Of a stretch of DNA of 9,768 nt, positions 1 through 5,919 are shown one piece after another. The stretch comes from an uncultured Eubacteriales bacterium (GTDB lineage Bacteria; Bacillota; Clostridia; Oscillospirales; Oscillospiraceae): assembly GCA_958427375.1 (NCBI GenBank), contig CAUABY010000062.1:1-9768 (forward strand). Reading direction: 5' to 3'. Each line of letters starts with the position of its first letter. Positions within the stretch are counted from its first letter, which is position 1. The notes beneath the pieces are model-generated. The model saw nothing but the letters and a program-made list of their open reading frames with translations. It was not told the origin of the DNA and did no database searches. The position numbers were made by a program, and so were the translations under genes.

Positions 1-35
1 CGGTTTATGAGATTCGTGAATCACTGAACAAATAA
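1..35 (+). CDS. C-terminal end of an upstream gene, probably the TRAP solute-binding protein (dctP), partial
   Basis: Reading from base 3, the last ten codons give VYEIRESLNK, followed by TAA at 33-35. The charged, helical tail and the position just ahead of dctQ and dctM fit the C-terminus of a DctP-type periplasmic/lipoprotein solute receptor, which usually comes first in TRAP operons. Only ten residues are visible, so the identity rests on gene order rather than similarity. A competing frame starting at base 1 ends at TGA 25-27 and is less likely. Confidence 0.45.
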   Translation, partial: VYEIRESLNK

Positions 36-55
36 ATTGAAAACATAGCGAGCTT

Positions 56-109
56 GCAGATTGGGATGTATAAAAGCTATGATTCCGGCAATTATACATT
101 CCAATTTGT
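56..109 (+). promoter_or_regulatory. Intercistronic stem-loop between the dctP-like end and dctQ
   Basis: Bases 56-73 pair with bases 92-109 in an 18-bp stem. The core ATTGGGATGTATAA (60-73) faces TTATACATTCCAAT (92-105), with G-U wobbles but no mismatch, around an 18-nt loop (74-91). There is no clean T-run after it, so it does not look like a normal terminator. Hairpins at this place behind solute-binding-protein genes commonly stabilise the upstream mRNA or cut down read-through, so that more receptor than permease is made. That role is inferred here. Confidence 0.6.
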
Positions 110-139
110 TGCCATATTTGGAAAGGCGGTGATTGGATT

Positions 140-610
140 ATGCTCAAAGTGATGAAGAAAATGGATTTGGTTATAGAAATAATCGGCTGCGTGTGTTTTG
201 CGGTAATGATTGTCTGCCTGATGGCAAATGTGTTTTGCGACTATGTTTTCGGGAGACGCTTTGCGGCAATCGACGAGGTTGTGCAGAGCTTTTTCGTGTG
301 GGTCACTTATGTGGGCGCAGGGATGCTGTACAAAAACGGGGAGCAGATGCGAATCGACTTTTTGGCGGATAAGCTGCCGGAAAAGCTGAGAAAGATAAAT
401 GATCTTTTCGTCGATTTATTTACGCTGCTGATATCAGGCGCTGTGTGTTATTACTCATGGACCTTGTCGATACGCTCCATGATAAAAACAACCGCCGTTG
501 CGCACATCCCCTATGCGATAATCGATTTTGCACTTGTAGTCGGCTTTTTCACGATGTTTGTCTATATCATCATGAAATTGATTTGTAAGATAAGCTGCAA
601 CAGGAGGTGA
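140..610 (+). CDS. dctQ: TRAP transporter small permease subunit (DctQ family)
   Basis: This is the small membrane subunit of a tripartite ATP-independent periplasmic (TRAP) transporter, which with DctM takes up an organic-acid-like substrate delivered by the DctP receptor, driven by an ion gradient. The 156-residue protein has four hydrophobic segments at about 11-33, 47-65, 88-108 and 126-148, the family's usual topology and length. The stretch around residues 45-75 (acidic DE, then FVWVTYVGAG and a polar loop ending MRIDF) resembles the conserved DctQ core between helices 1 and 2. The ATG at 140 follows an AAGGCGGTG ribosome site about 8 bases upstream. The stop overlaps the ribosome site of dctM, indicating coupled translation. 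The substrate cannot be read from this subunit. Confidence 0.9.
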   Translation: MLKVMKKMDLVIEIIGCVCFAVMIVCLMANVFCDYVFGRRFAAIDEVVQSFFVWVTYVGAGMLYKNGEQMRIDFLADKLPEKLRKINDLFVDLFTLLISGAVCYYSWTLSIRSMIKTTAVAHIPYAIIDFALVVGFFTMFVYIIMKLICKISCNRR

Positions 611-615
611 AGCAG

Positions 616-1905
616 GTGGAGAAATTTCTTCCGATTATAATTACTTTTGTGTTGATGTTTTTCAAGGTTCCGGTGGCAATCTCACTGATTGCAGGCTCTT
701 TGTATTACTTTTCCTTTGTCACCGACACCATGCCCCTTACGATGATAATTCAAAAGCTCGTATCATCCAACATGTCAAGCACAATGATTGCGGTTCCGCT
801 TTTTTTGATGATAGGAACCATCATGAACTACGCCGGCATTACAAAGCGGCTGATGATACTGTGCGAATGTCTTGTGGGGCATAAAATCGGCGGTTTGGGT
901 CATGTAAACGTGCTTTTGTCCACTATCAACGGCGGAATCTGCGGCTCTGCCGCGGCGGACGCTGCCATGCAGTGCAAAATTCTTGTGCCGGAGATGACAA
1001 AGCGCGGCTATCCGCTGGGCTTCTCCGGCGCGGTCACGGCCGCGTCCGGCCTGATATCGCCCATCATCCCGCCCGGCGCAGGATTGATTTTGTACGCGGT
1101 GATGACGGAAAATTCGGTGGGTAAAATGTTCATCGCCGGTTATGTTCCGGGCATTTTAATGTGCGTGGTGGAAATGATGGTTGTTGCGGCCATTGCGCAC
1201 CGCAGAAATTTTGCACCCTCCCGTGATAAGCGCGCGGGTCTTAAGGAAACCGCGACCGCCTTTGTGGAGTCGATATGGTCTGTTTTAATCATACTGCTGC
1301 TGGTAGTCGGTATCAGGATGGGCTTTTTCACCGTGTCCGAGGGTGCGGCGATTATAATTGCCATCTGCTTTATCGTCGGACTGCTTATTTATAAAGAGAC
1401 CAAAATAAAAGACATCCCCAAGATTTTCGTTGAAGCCTTTCACGGAACCAGCAACATCATGCTGATGATACTTGCGGCAATGCTGTTTGGCATGTACCTC
1501 TCCTGGGCGCAGATTCCGCAGGACATCACGGCCTATCTGACCAGCATCACCACCAACAAGTACGTGTTCCTGCTTGTCAGCATGCTTATCATGTTGGTTT
1601 TCGGCATGTTCCTTGACGGAACTGCGGTTTTGATGATTATGACCCCCATCATGTTCCCCATCGCGTGCACCTTCGGCGTTGACCCCATCCATTTTGGCAT
1701 TTTGATGATTGTCAACTGCTCCATCGGCTCGCTTACGCCTCCCTTCGGCGGGGTTATGTACGTGGTGTGCAATGAACTGCGCCTGCCGATTCAGGACTTT
1801 ATAAAAGCGTCTTGGCCGTTTACCGTTGGCCTTCTTCTGCTGCTAATCCTGATGGTTTTCGCCCCGCAAATCGTCACCTTCCTGCCGAACCTGATTTACG
1901 GCTAA
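616..1905 (+). CDS. dctM: TRAP transporter large permease subunit (DctM family)
   Basis: This is the large, transport-catalysing membrane subunit of the TRAP transporter. It is 429 residues long from the GTG at 616, normal for the family, and hydrophobic throughout. Family hallmarks are SAAADAAM (about residues 111-118), ISPIIPPG (about 147-154) and a C-terminal SLTPPFGG, which correspond to the conserved small-residue and proline motifs of the two half-repeats of the DctM elevator domain. A GTG at 607 is also in frame, but it lies inside the AGGAGGTGA ribosome site (602-610), so the start with proper spacing is GTG 616. dctQ ends at 610, so translation is probably coupled. Homologues carry C4-dicarboxylates, sugar acids, sialic acid and others. 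The substrate here is unknown. Confidence 0.93.
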   Translation: MEKFLPIIITFVLMFFKVPVAISLIAGSLYYFSFVTDTMPLTMIIQKLVSSNMSSTMIAVPLFLMIGTIMNYAGITKRLMILCECLVGHKIGGLGHVNVLLSTINGGICGSAAADAAMQCKILVPEMTKRGYPLGFSGAVTAASGLISPIIPPGAGLILYAVMTENSVGKMFIAGYVPGILMCVVEMMVVAAIAHRRNFAPSRDKRAGLKETATAFVESIWSVLIILLLVVGIRMGFFTVSEGAAIIIAICFIVGLLIYKETKIKDIPKIFVEAFHGTSNIMLMILAAMLFGMYLSWAQIPQDITAYLTSITTNKYVFLLVSMLIMLVFGMFLDGTAVLMIMTPIMFPIACTFGVDPIHFGILMIVNCSIGSLTPPFGGVMYVVCNELRLPIQDFIKASWPFTVGLLLLLILMVFAPQIVTFLPNLIYG

Positions 1906-1938
1906 ACGGAATAAAAAAGAACGAAATTGGGCAATATC

Positions 1939-1986
1939 CGCTTTAAATAAGCGCCTGAAGCATATAATAAATGCGGGAACACTCCC
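1939..1986 (+). promoter_or_regulatory. Possible promoter and small hairpins ahead of the GlpP-like gene
   Basis: A perfect TATAAT lies at 1963-1968, but nothing like TTGACA sits 16-18 bases upstream, so this is a weak promoter candidate. Two short inverted repeats flank it: CGCTT/AAGCG (1939-1943 with 1949-1953) and GGGA/TCCC (1975-1978 with 1983-1986). No terminator is visible between dctM and the GlpP-like gene, so read-through from the TRAP genes is equally possible. Confidence 0.3.
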
Positions 1987-2034
1987 TTGAAAGATAGTCG
2001 GCAGCGTGGTTTTATAATTTTGAAAGGATTTGAT

Positions 2035-2592
2035 ATGAATATTGAAGTTATTCAGCAATTCCCGGTCATTGCCTCCGTGGTGGACGAGGAGGACTTGGCC
2101 AAGGCCTTGAAGTCGGAGGTGTCGGTCATATTCATCCTCTATGGGAACATTATGACCTTGCCGGAAATTGTGAATAGAATTAAGAAGAGCGAGAAATATG
2201 CCTTAGTACATCTGGATTTTATTGACGGGTTTTCAAACCACGAGTCCATTTTGGATTATGTGAAGATAATCTGCAAAGCCGACGGGATAATTACAACCAA
2301 ACGCAACCTGATTGCCCCGGCAAAAAAGCGGGGACTGTTTGCAATTCTGCGCTTTTTTACCGTGGATTACACCTCCATCGGAAAGCTGTGTGAACTGGTT
2401 CAGGCGGCAAAACCTGACATTGTGGAAGTGATGCCCGCGCTGGCGACAAAGGTAATTGAAGAGCTGAAGGAAAAGATATCGGTGCCGATTATCGCGGGCG
2501 GGCTTCTCAATTCAAAAAAAGAGGTAAATGCCGCGCTTTCGGCAGGCGCGATAGGGGTTTCGGCGGGGAAAGAGCATGTGTGGAACCTATAA
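2035..2592 (+). CDS. glpP: GlpP-family glycerol-3-phosphate-responsive antiterminator
   Basis: GlpP proteins are TIM-barrel RNA-binding regulators. In Bacillus subtilis GlpP binds glycerol-3-phosphate and then antiterminates and stabilises glpD leader mRNA. This 185-residue protein matches the family along its whole length: VIFILYGNI (31-39), LVHLDFIDGFS (57-67), ADGIITTKRNLI (82-93), ILRFFTVD (104-111), KPDIVEVMPAL (126-136) and the phosphate-binding-type IPIIAGGL-like segment (149-157), then GAIGVSAG (171-178). The ATG at 2035 follows GAAAGGA with good spacing. An in-frame TTG at 1987 has no good ribosome site and would add 16 unlike-family residues. No glpF, glpK or glpD lies in the window. 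The neighbours are TRAP transporter genes, so the regulated leader and the ligand may differ from the B. subtilis case. The family call is firm and the target is inferred. Confidence 0.9.
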   Translation: MNIEVIQQFPVIASVVDEEDLAKALKSEVSVIFILYGNIMTLPEIVNRIKKSEKYALVHLDFIDGFSNHESILDYVKIICKADGIITTKRNLIAPAKKRGLFAILRFFTVDYTSIGKLCELVQAAKPDIVEVMPALATKVIEELKEKISVPIIAGGLLNSKKEVNAALSAGAIGVSAGKEHVWNL

Positions 2593-2660
2593 TCTGACAG
2601 ATAACGGAAAGCAGCCCCTGGTGAGAGCAGCGTAAACAACTTAATTTGTAGTCTTTATGA

Positions 2661-2724
2661 AAAACAGCTCCTTTTTGGTAAGAACTGCACTATGCAACGT
2701 CTTATCAAAAAGGAGTGTTTTTTG
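2661..2724 (+). terminator. Rho-independent terminator after the GlpP-like gene
   Basis: CTCCTTTTTGGTAAGA (2668-2683) pairs with TCTTATCAAAAAGGAG (2700-2715), 16 bp with one G-U pair. T6 follows at 2718-2723. The loop contains TGCA twice (2686-2689, 2693-2696), which could form a small inner helix. Flanking AAAACA and TGTTTT can extend the stem past a one-base bulge, so it could also work on the opposite strand. Confidence 0.88.
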
Positions 2725-2770
2725 CTGCATTTGTCTTTTGAGCAGGCGGACAACACCTGCATAAAAGCTG

Positions 2771-2798
2771 TTGCGAACGGCGCGAAAAGTGGTATAAT
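2771..2798 (+). promoter_or_regulatory. Sigma-A-type extended -10 promoter for the sms (suf)-GH13 operon
   Basis: TTGCGA (2771-2776) and a perfect TATAAT (2793-2798) are separated by 16 bases. TGG directly before the -10 gives an extended -10 element. Transcription should start near 2805, leaving a leader of about 70 nt before smsC. No clear IscR/SufR-like operator was recognised. Confidence 0.75.
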
Positions 2799-2813
2799 AT
2801 TCAGAGATAATGG

Positions 2814-2873
2814 GAGCGGAGCGCCGCGGCGTCCGTTCGGCCCGAAGAAAAAATGAGAAAGGTTATATTATAG
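2814..2873 (+). promoter_or_regulatory. smsC leader: GC-rich hairpin and a six-codon mini-ORF
   Basis: Bases 2814-2824 pair with 2829-2838 (core CGGA-CGC with GCG-TCCG, one bulged G at 2821), a hairpin close to the predicted transcript 5' end. It has no T-run, so it is not a terminator. From 2853 a six-codon frame reads MRKVIL and stops at TAG 2871-2873, one base before the smsC ATG. It contains the only reasonable ribosome site for smsC (AGAAAGG, 2856-2862). Whether it is translated cannot be judged from the sequence. Confidence 0.35.
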
Positions 2874-2874
2874 T

Positions 2875-3621
2875 ATGCTTGAACTCAGAAATGTTTGCTT
2901 CGACGTGCAGTCGGAGGACAGGGCAAAAGAGATAATAAAGGACATCAGCCTGACCATTCCGGATGACAAGTTTGTCGTTATCACCGGCCCAAACGGCGGC
3001 GGCAAGTCCACCCTCGCGCGCCTTATCATGGGCATTGAGAAGCCGACTTCCGGCTCCATCCTCTTTGACGGACAGGACATCACCGCGCTTGACGTGACCG
3101 AGCGCGCGAACATGGGCATAAGCTTTGCCTTACAGCAGCCCGTACGCTTTAAAGGTATACGTGTGGTGGATTTGCTGCGCTTGGCGGCGAAAAAACAGCT
3201 CTCGGTGGGGGAAGCCTGCGAATATCTCTCCGCTGTTGGCCTCTGCGCGCGCGACTACATTGAGCGCGAGGTGAACGCCAGCCTCTCCGGAGGCGAGCTT
3301 AAGCGCATAGAGATTGCCACGGTGCTCGCACGCGGCACCAGGCTCTCCGTCTTTGACGAGCCTGAGGCCGGAATCGACCTCTGGAGCTTCCAGAGCCTTA
3401 TTCAGGTGTTTGAAAACATGCAGAAGAGCATCCACGGCACCATCCTCATAATCTCGCATCAGGAGCGTATACTGGACATTGCCGACGAGATTATACTCAT
3501 TGCAAACGGCAGAGTGAAGGATCAGGGCAGGAAGAGCGACATCCTGCCGGAGCTTTTGAAAACCACCGTGCCTGTGACCTGCAACAGGATAATGGAAGGG
3601 GGACGCAGCAATGCTGACTGA
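2875..3621 (+). CDS. sufC: Fe-S cluster assembly ATPase, SufC/SmsC type
   Basis: This is a cytosolic ABC-type ATPase that pairs with the SufB-like scaffold to drive Fe-S cluster assembly. It has no membrane segments. All ATPase motifs are intact in 248 residues: Walker A GPNGGGKST (38-46), a Q-loop around Gln87/Gln88 (FALQQP), signature LSGGELKR (137-144), Walker B LSVFDEPEAGID (157-168) and H-loop SHQ (194-196). The LSGGELKRIE and DEPEAGIDLWSF sequences are typical of SufC rather than of transporter ATPases, and the next gene is the SufB/D scaffold. The ATG at 2875 lies 12 bases after AGAAAGG, slightly long spacing. The stop overlaps smsB by 11 bases. With only one SufB/D partner and no sufS, sufU or sufD, this fits the minimal two-gene SMS (SUF-like) system known from archaea and anaerobic bacteria. 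Confidence 0.92.
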   Translation: MLELRNVCFDVQSEDRAKEIIKDISLTIPDDKFVVITGPNGGGKSTLARLIMGIEKPTSGSILFDGQDITALDVTERANMGISFALQQPVRFKGIRVVDLLRLAAKKQLSVGEACEYLSAVGLCARDYIEREVNASLSGGELKRIEIATVLARGTRLSVFDEPEAGIDLWSFQSLIQVFENMQKSIHGTILIISHQERILDIADEIILIANGRVKDQGRKSDILPELLKTTVPVTCNRIMEGGRSNAD

Positions 3622-4531
3622 TATCCAAAAACAGCTTTTGGCCGAGATTGCCGACCTGCACAAGGTGCCGGAGGGCGCGTACAACATCCGCGCAAACGGC
3701 GAGTCCGCCGGGCGCAATTCAACGGCGAATATTGAGATAAGAACCAAAGAGGATAAGCCAGGCATTGATATCCGCATCAAGCCCGGCACCAAAAATGAGA
3801 GCGTACACATCCCCGTGGTGCTCAGTGAGAGCGGCATCAAAGAGACGGTGTACAACGACTTTTTCATTGGCGACGAGGCGGACGTGGTCATCGTCGCGGG
3901 CTGCGGCATAAATAACTGCGGCAATCAGGACTCCGACCATGACGGCATCCACCGCTTCTTCGTCGGCAAAAACGCACACATAAAATATGTTGAAAAGCAC
4001 TATGGCGAGGGCGACGGCAGCGGCAAGCGCATCTTCAATCCCACGACCGAGGTGAACTTGGGCGAGGGCAGCTCCATGGAGATGGAGATGGTGCAGATAA
4101 AGGGCGTCGACTCCACCGTGCGCACGACCAACGCGCGCCTTGAGGCGGGCGCAAAGCTCGTTGTGCGCGAGAGGCTGATGACCCACGGCGTACAGCGCGC
4201 CGAGAGCGACTACACCATTGAGCTAAACGGCGCGGGCAGCAGCGCGGACGTGGTGTCGCGCTCGGTTGCGAGGGAGCAGAGCTGGCAGCGCTACCGCTCG
4301 CGCATTGTGGGCAATGCCGAGTGCAGCGGTCACACCGAGTGCGACGCGATTATCATGGACTCCGCGCGCGTGCTCGCCGTGCCGGAGCTTGAGGCGAACA
4401 ACATAGACGCCGCGCTCATCCACGAGGCCGCGATCGGCAAGATAGCGGGCGACCAGATAATAAAGCTTATGACTCTCGGCCTGACCGAAGCCGAGGCCGA
4501 GGAACAGATAGTAAACGGATTCTTGAGATAA
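3611..4531 (+). CDS. sufB: Fe-S cluster assembly scaffold, short SufB/SufD family (SmsB type)
   Basis: This is the scaffold partner of the SufC-type ATPase, thought to hold the nascent Fe-S cluster. At 306 residues it is much shorter than the classical SufB of about 470-495 residues and matches the compact single-scaffold SmsB/archaeal-type proteins. The middle forms a repetitive beta-helix-like core. The C-terminus carries the family end motif HEAAIGKI (271-278), then a helix ending NGFL. Cys and His residues suited to cluster binding are Cys98, Cys103, His110 and His114 in the GCGINNCG...SDHDGIH segment, and Cys238, Cys244 and His271. The ECDAIIMD segment (243-250) aligns with the QCDS-type region of classical SufB. 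The ATG at 3611 follows GGAAGGGGGA and overlaps the ATPase gene, indicating coupled translation at a fixed ratio. Which residues actually bind the cluster is inferred. Confidence 0.9.
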   Translation: MLTDIQKQLLAEIADLHKVPEGAYNIRANGESAGRNSTANIEIRTKEDKPGIDIRIKPGTKNESVHIPVVLSESGIKETVYNDFFIGDEADVVIVAGCGINNCGNQDSDHDGIHRFFVGKNAHIKYVEKHYGEGDGSGKRIFNPTTEVNLGEGSSMEMEMVQIKGVDSTVRTTNARLEAGAKLVVRERLMTHGVQRAESDYTIELNGAGSSADVVSRSVAREQSWQRYRSRIVGNAECSGHTECDAIIMDSARVLAVPELEANNIDAALIHEAAIGKIAGDQIIKLMTLGLTEAEAEEQIVNGFLR

Positions 4532-4552
4532 AGCTGAGGGGTATTATCAAAT

Positions 4553-5851
4553 ATGGCACACGATACCGATACCGGGCTGCAAAACCAGACCATATATTCC
4601 ATCTTTGTCAGAAATCACACGCCGGAGGGCACATTCCGCGCCGTCATCCCCGATCTTGACCGCATAAAGGCGCTGGGCACGGACATAATCTGGCTGATGC
4701 CGATACACCCGTTGGGTGTAAAGGGGCGCAAGGGCAGCCTCGGCAGCCCCTATGCCTGCCGCGACTACCGCGGTGTGAACCCTGAGTACGGCACGATGGA
4801 GGACTTCACCGCGCTTGTCGACGCGATACACGCGCGCGGAATGAAGTGCATTATCGACGTTGTGTACAATCACACCTCGCCGGACTCCGTGCTCTATGCC
4901 GAGCACCCGGAGTACTTCTGCCGCGACGAGAACGGCAGGCCCGGCAACAAGATAGGCGACTGGTCGGACGTTATCGACCTTGACTACGGCAACGAGACAC
5001 TGTGGGAGTATCAAATCGAGTCGCTTTGCATGTGGGCGAGGTATGTGGACGGATTTCGCTGTGATGTGGCCTCGTTTGTGCCGCTGGAATTCTGGAAAGC
5101 GGCGCGGCGCGCTGTTGAGGCGGTGCGGCCGGGCTGCATCTGGCTTGCGGAAAGCGTACATCTGGACTTCGGCATATACGCCCGGCGGCGCGGCATCTAC
5201 TCCATGTTCGACTATGAGGGCTATGAGGCCTTTGACATGGAGTACGACTATGACCTGCGCCGGGTCTTTGATGACTACCTTAAGGGCAGACGCCGCCTGA
5301 GCCACTACATAGAGCTGCTGAACTTTCAGGAAGGCTGCTACCCCGTCAACTACAACAAACTGCGCGGTATCGAAAACCATGACCAGCCGCGCATCTGCTC
5401 CTTTGTCAAGGGCGAGGCCGCGCGCCGCAGTTTCACCGCTATGCTGTACTTCCTCAAGGGCACGACGCTTATCTACGCGGGGCAGGAGTTTGAAAACGAG
5501 CACTGCCCCAGCCTCTTCGACAAGGACACCATTGACCGCGGCACCGGGCGCGATTTGAGCGCGCTCATGCAGCGCCTGTACGCGCTTAAAAAGCGCTTCG
5601 GCGCGGACGACCGCTTTTATGGCGATGCGGATGATGAAAACGACATCGCGCTATTGCGCCGGAATGGATTGAAGCGCTGCTTTGCCGGTATATTCAGCCT
5701 CAAGGGTAAAAGCGCGGAGCTTGAGACCGGAATCCCGGACGGCGAGTACACAAATCTCATCGACGGCGGAACCGTGAGCGTTGAAAACGGCAGAATCAGC
5801 TGCACCGGCGAGCCGATTATAATAGAGCTTCCCGGTGAAGTGCTGGTGTGA
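4553..5851 (+). CDS. Cytoplasmic GH13 alpha-amylase-family glycosyl hydrolase
   Basis: This is an alpha-amylase-superfamily (GH13) enzyme acting on alpha-glucosidic bonds by a retaining mechanism. It has 432 residues and no signal peptide, so it should work inside the cell on imported or stored glucans. All conserved regions are present: region I DVVYNHTS (102-109), region II GFRCDVASF with nucleophile Asp171, region III WLAESVH with acid/base Glu200, and region IV ENHDQPR with Asp277. The TIM barrel fills about residues 12-330, and a short beta-rich C-terminal domain follows. No carbohydrate-binding module is seen. The ATG at 4553 lies 11 bases after GAGGGG and 21 bases past the smsB stop with no terminator between, so it shares the Fe-S operon. 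The exact specificity (amylase, glucosidase or transferase) cannot be told. Family assignment is firm, and why it travels with Fe-S genes is unknown. Confidence 0.9.
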   Translation: MAHDTDTGLQNQTIYSIFVRNHTPEGTFRAVIPDLDRIKALGTDIIWLMPIHPLGVKGRKGSLGSPYACRDYRGVNPEYGTMEDFTALVDAIHARGMKCIIDVVYNHTSPDSVLYAEHPEYFCRDENGRPGNKIGDWSDVIDLDYGNETLWEYQIESLCMWARYVDGFRCDVASFVPLEFWKAARRAVEAVRPGCIWLAESVHLDFGIYARRRGIYSMFDYEGYEAFDMEYDYDLRRVFDDYLKGRRRLSHYIELLNFQEGCYPVNYNKLRGIENHDQPRICSFVKGEAARRSFTAMLYFLKGTTLIYAGQEFENEHCPSLFDKDTIDRGTGRDLSALMQRLYALKKRFGADDRFYGDADDENDIALLRRNGLKRCFAGIFSLKGKSAELETGIPDGEYTNLIDGGTVSVENGRISCTGEPIIIELPGEVLV

Positions 5852-5865
5852 GCCTTATAAATATT

Positions 5866-5899
5866 AAAAAATCCGAGGCCTTTCAGCCTCGGATTTTTT
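5866..5899. terminator. Bidirectional rho-independent terminator between convergent operons
   Basis: AAAAAATCCGAGGC (5866-5879) pairs perfectly with GCCTCGGATTTTTT (5886-5899) around the six-base loop CTTTCA. A-run and T-run flanks allow termination on both strands: of the sms-GH13 operon on + and of the acyl-CoA synthetase operon on -, whose stop codon is 20 bases away. Confidence 0.93.
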
Positions 5900-5919
5900 G
5901 TATAAACTTCGTTTGCCGC

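Noticed and set aside
2593..2770. Possible riboswitch or small RNA between the GlpP-like gene and the smsC promoter
   Set aside because: Apart from the terminator hairpin, no known riboswitch core or conserved structure was recognised, and it lies upstream of the promoter, so it would not be in the smsC leader.
2875..3621. The ABC ATPase read as part of an uptake transporter
   Set aside because: No permease or binding protein is adjacent. The LSGGELKRIE and DEPEAGIDLWSF segments and the overlapping SufB-like gene point to SufC.
3130..4186. Minus-strand open frames opposite smsC and smsB
   Set aside because: They are shadows of the conserved SufC and SufB genes.
4547..5503. 318-codon open frame on the minus strand inside the GH13 gene
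   Set aside because: It is antisense to a clear GH13 coding sequence with all catalytic motifs, has biased composition and resembles no family. It is a side effect of high-GC codon use.
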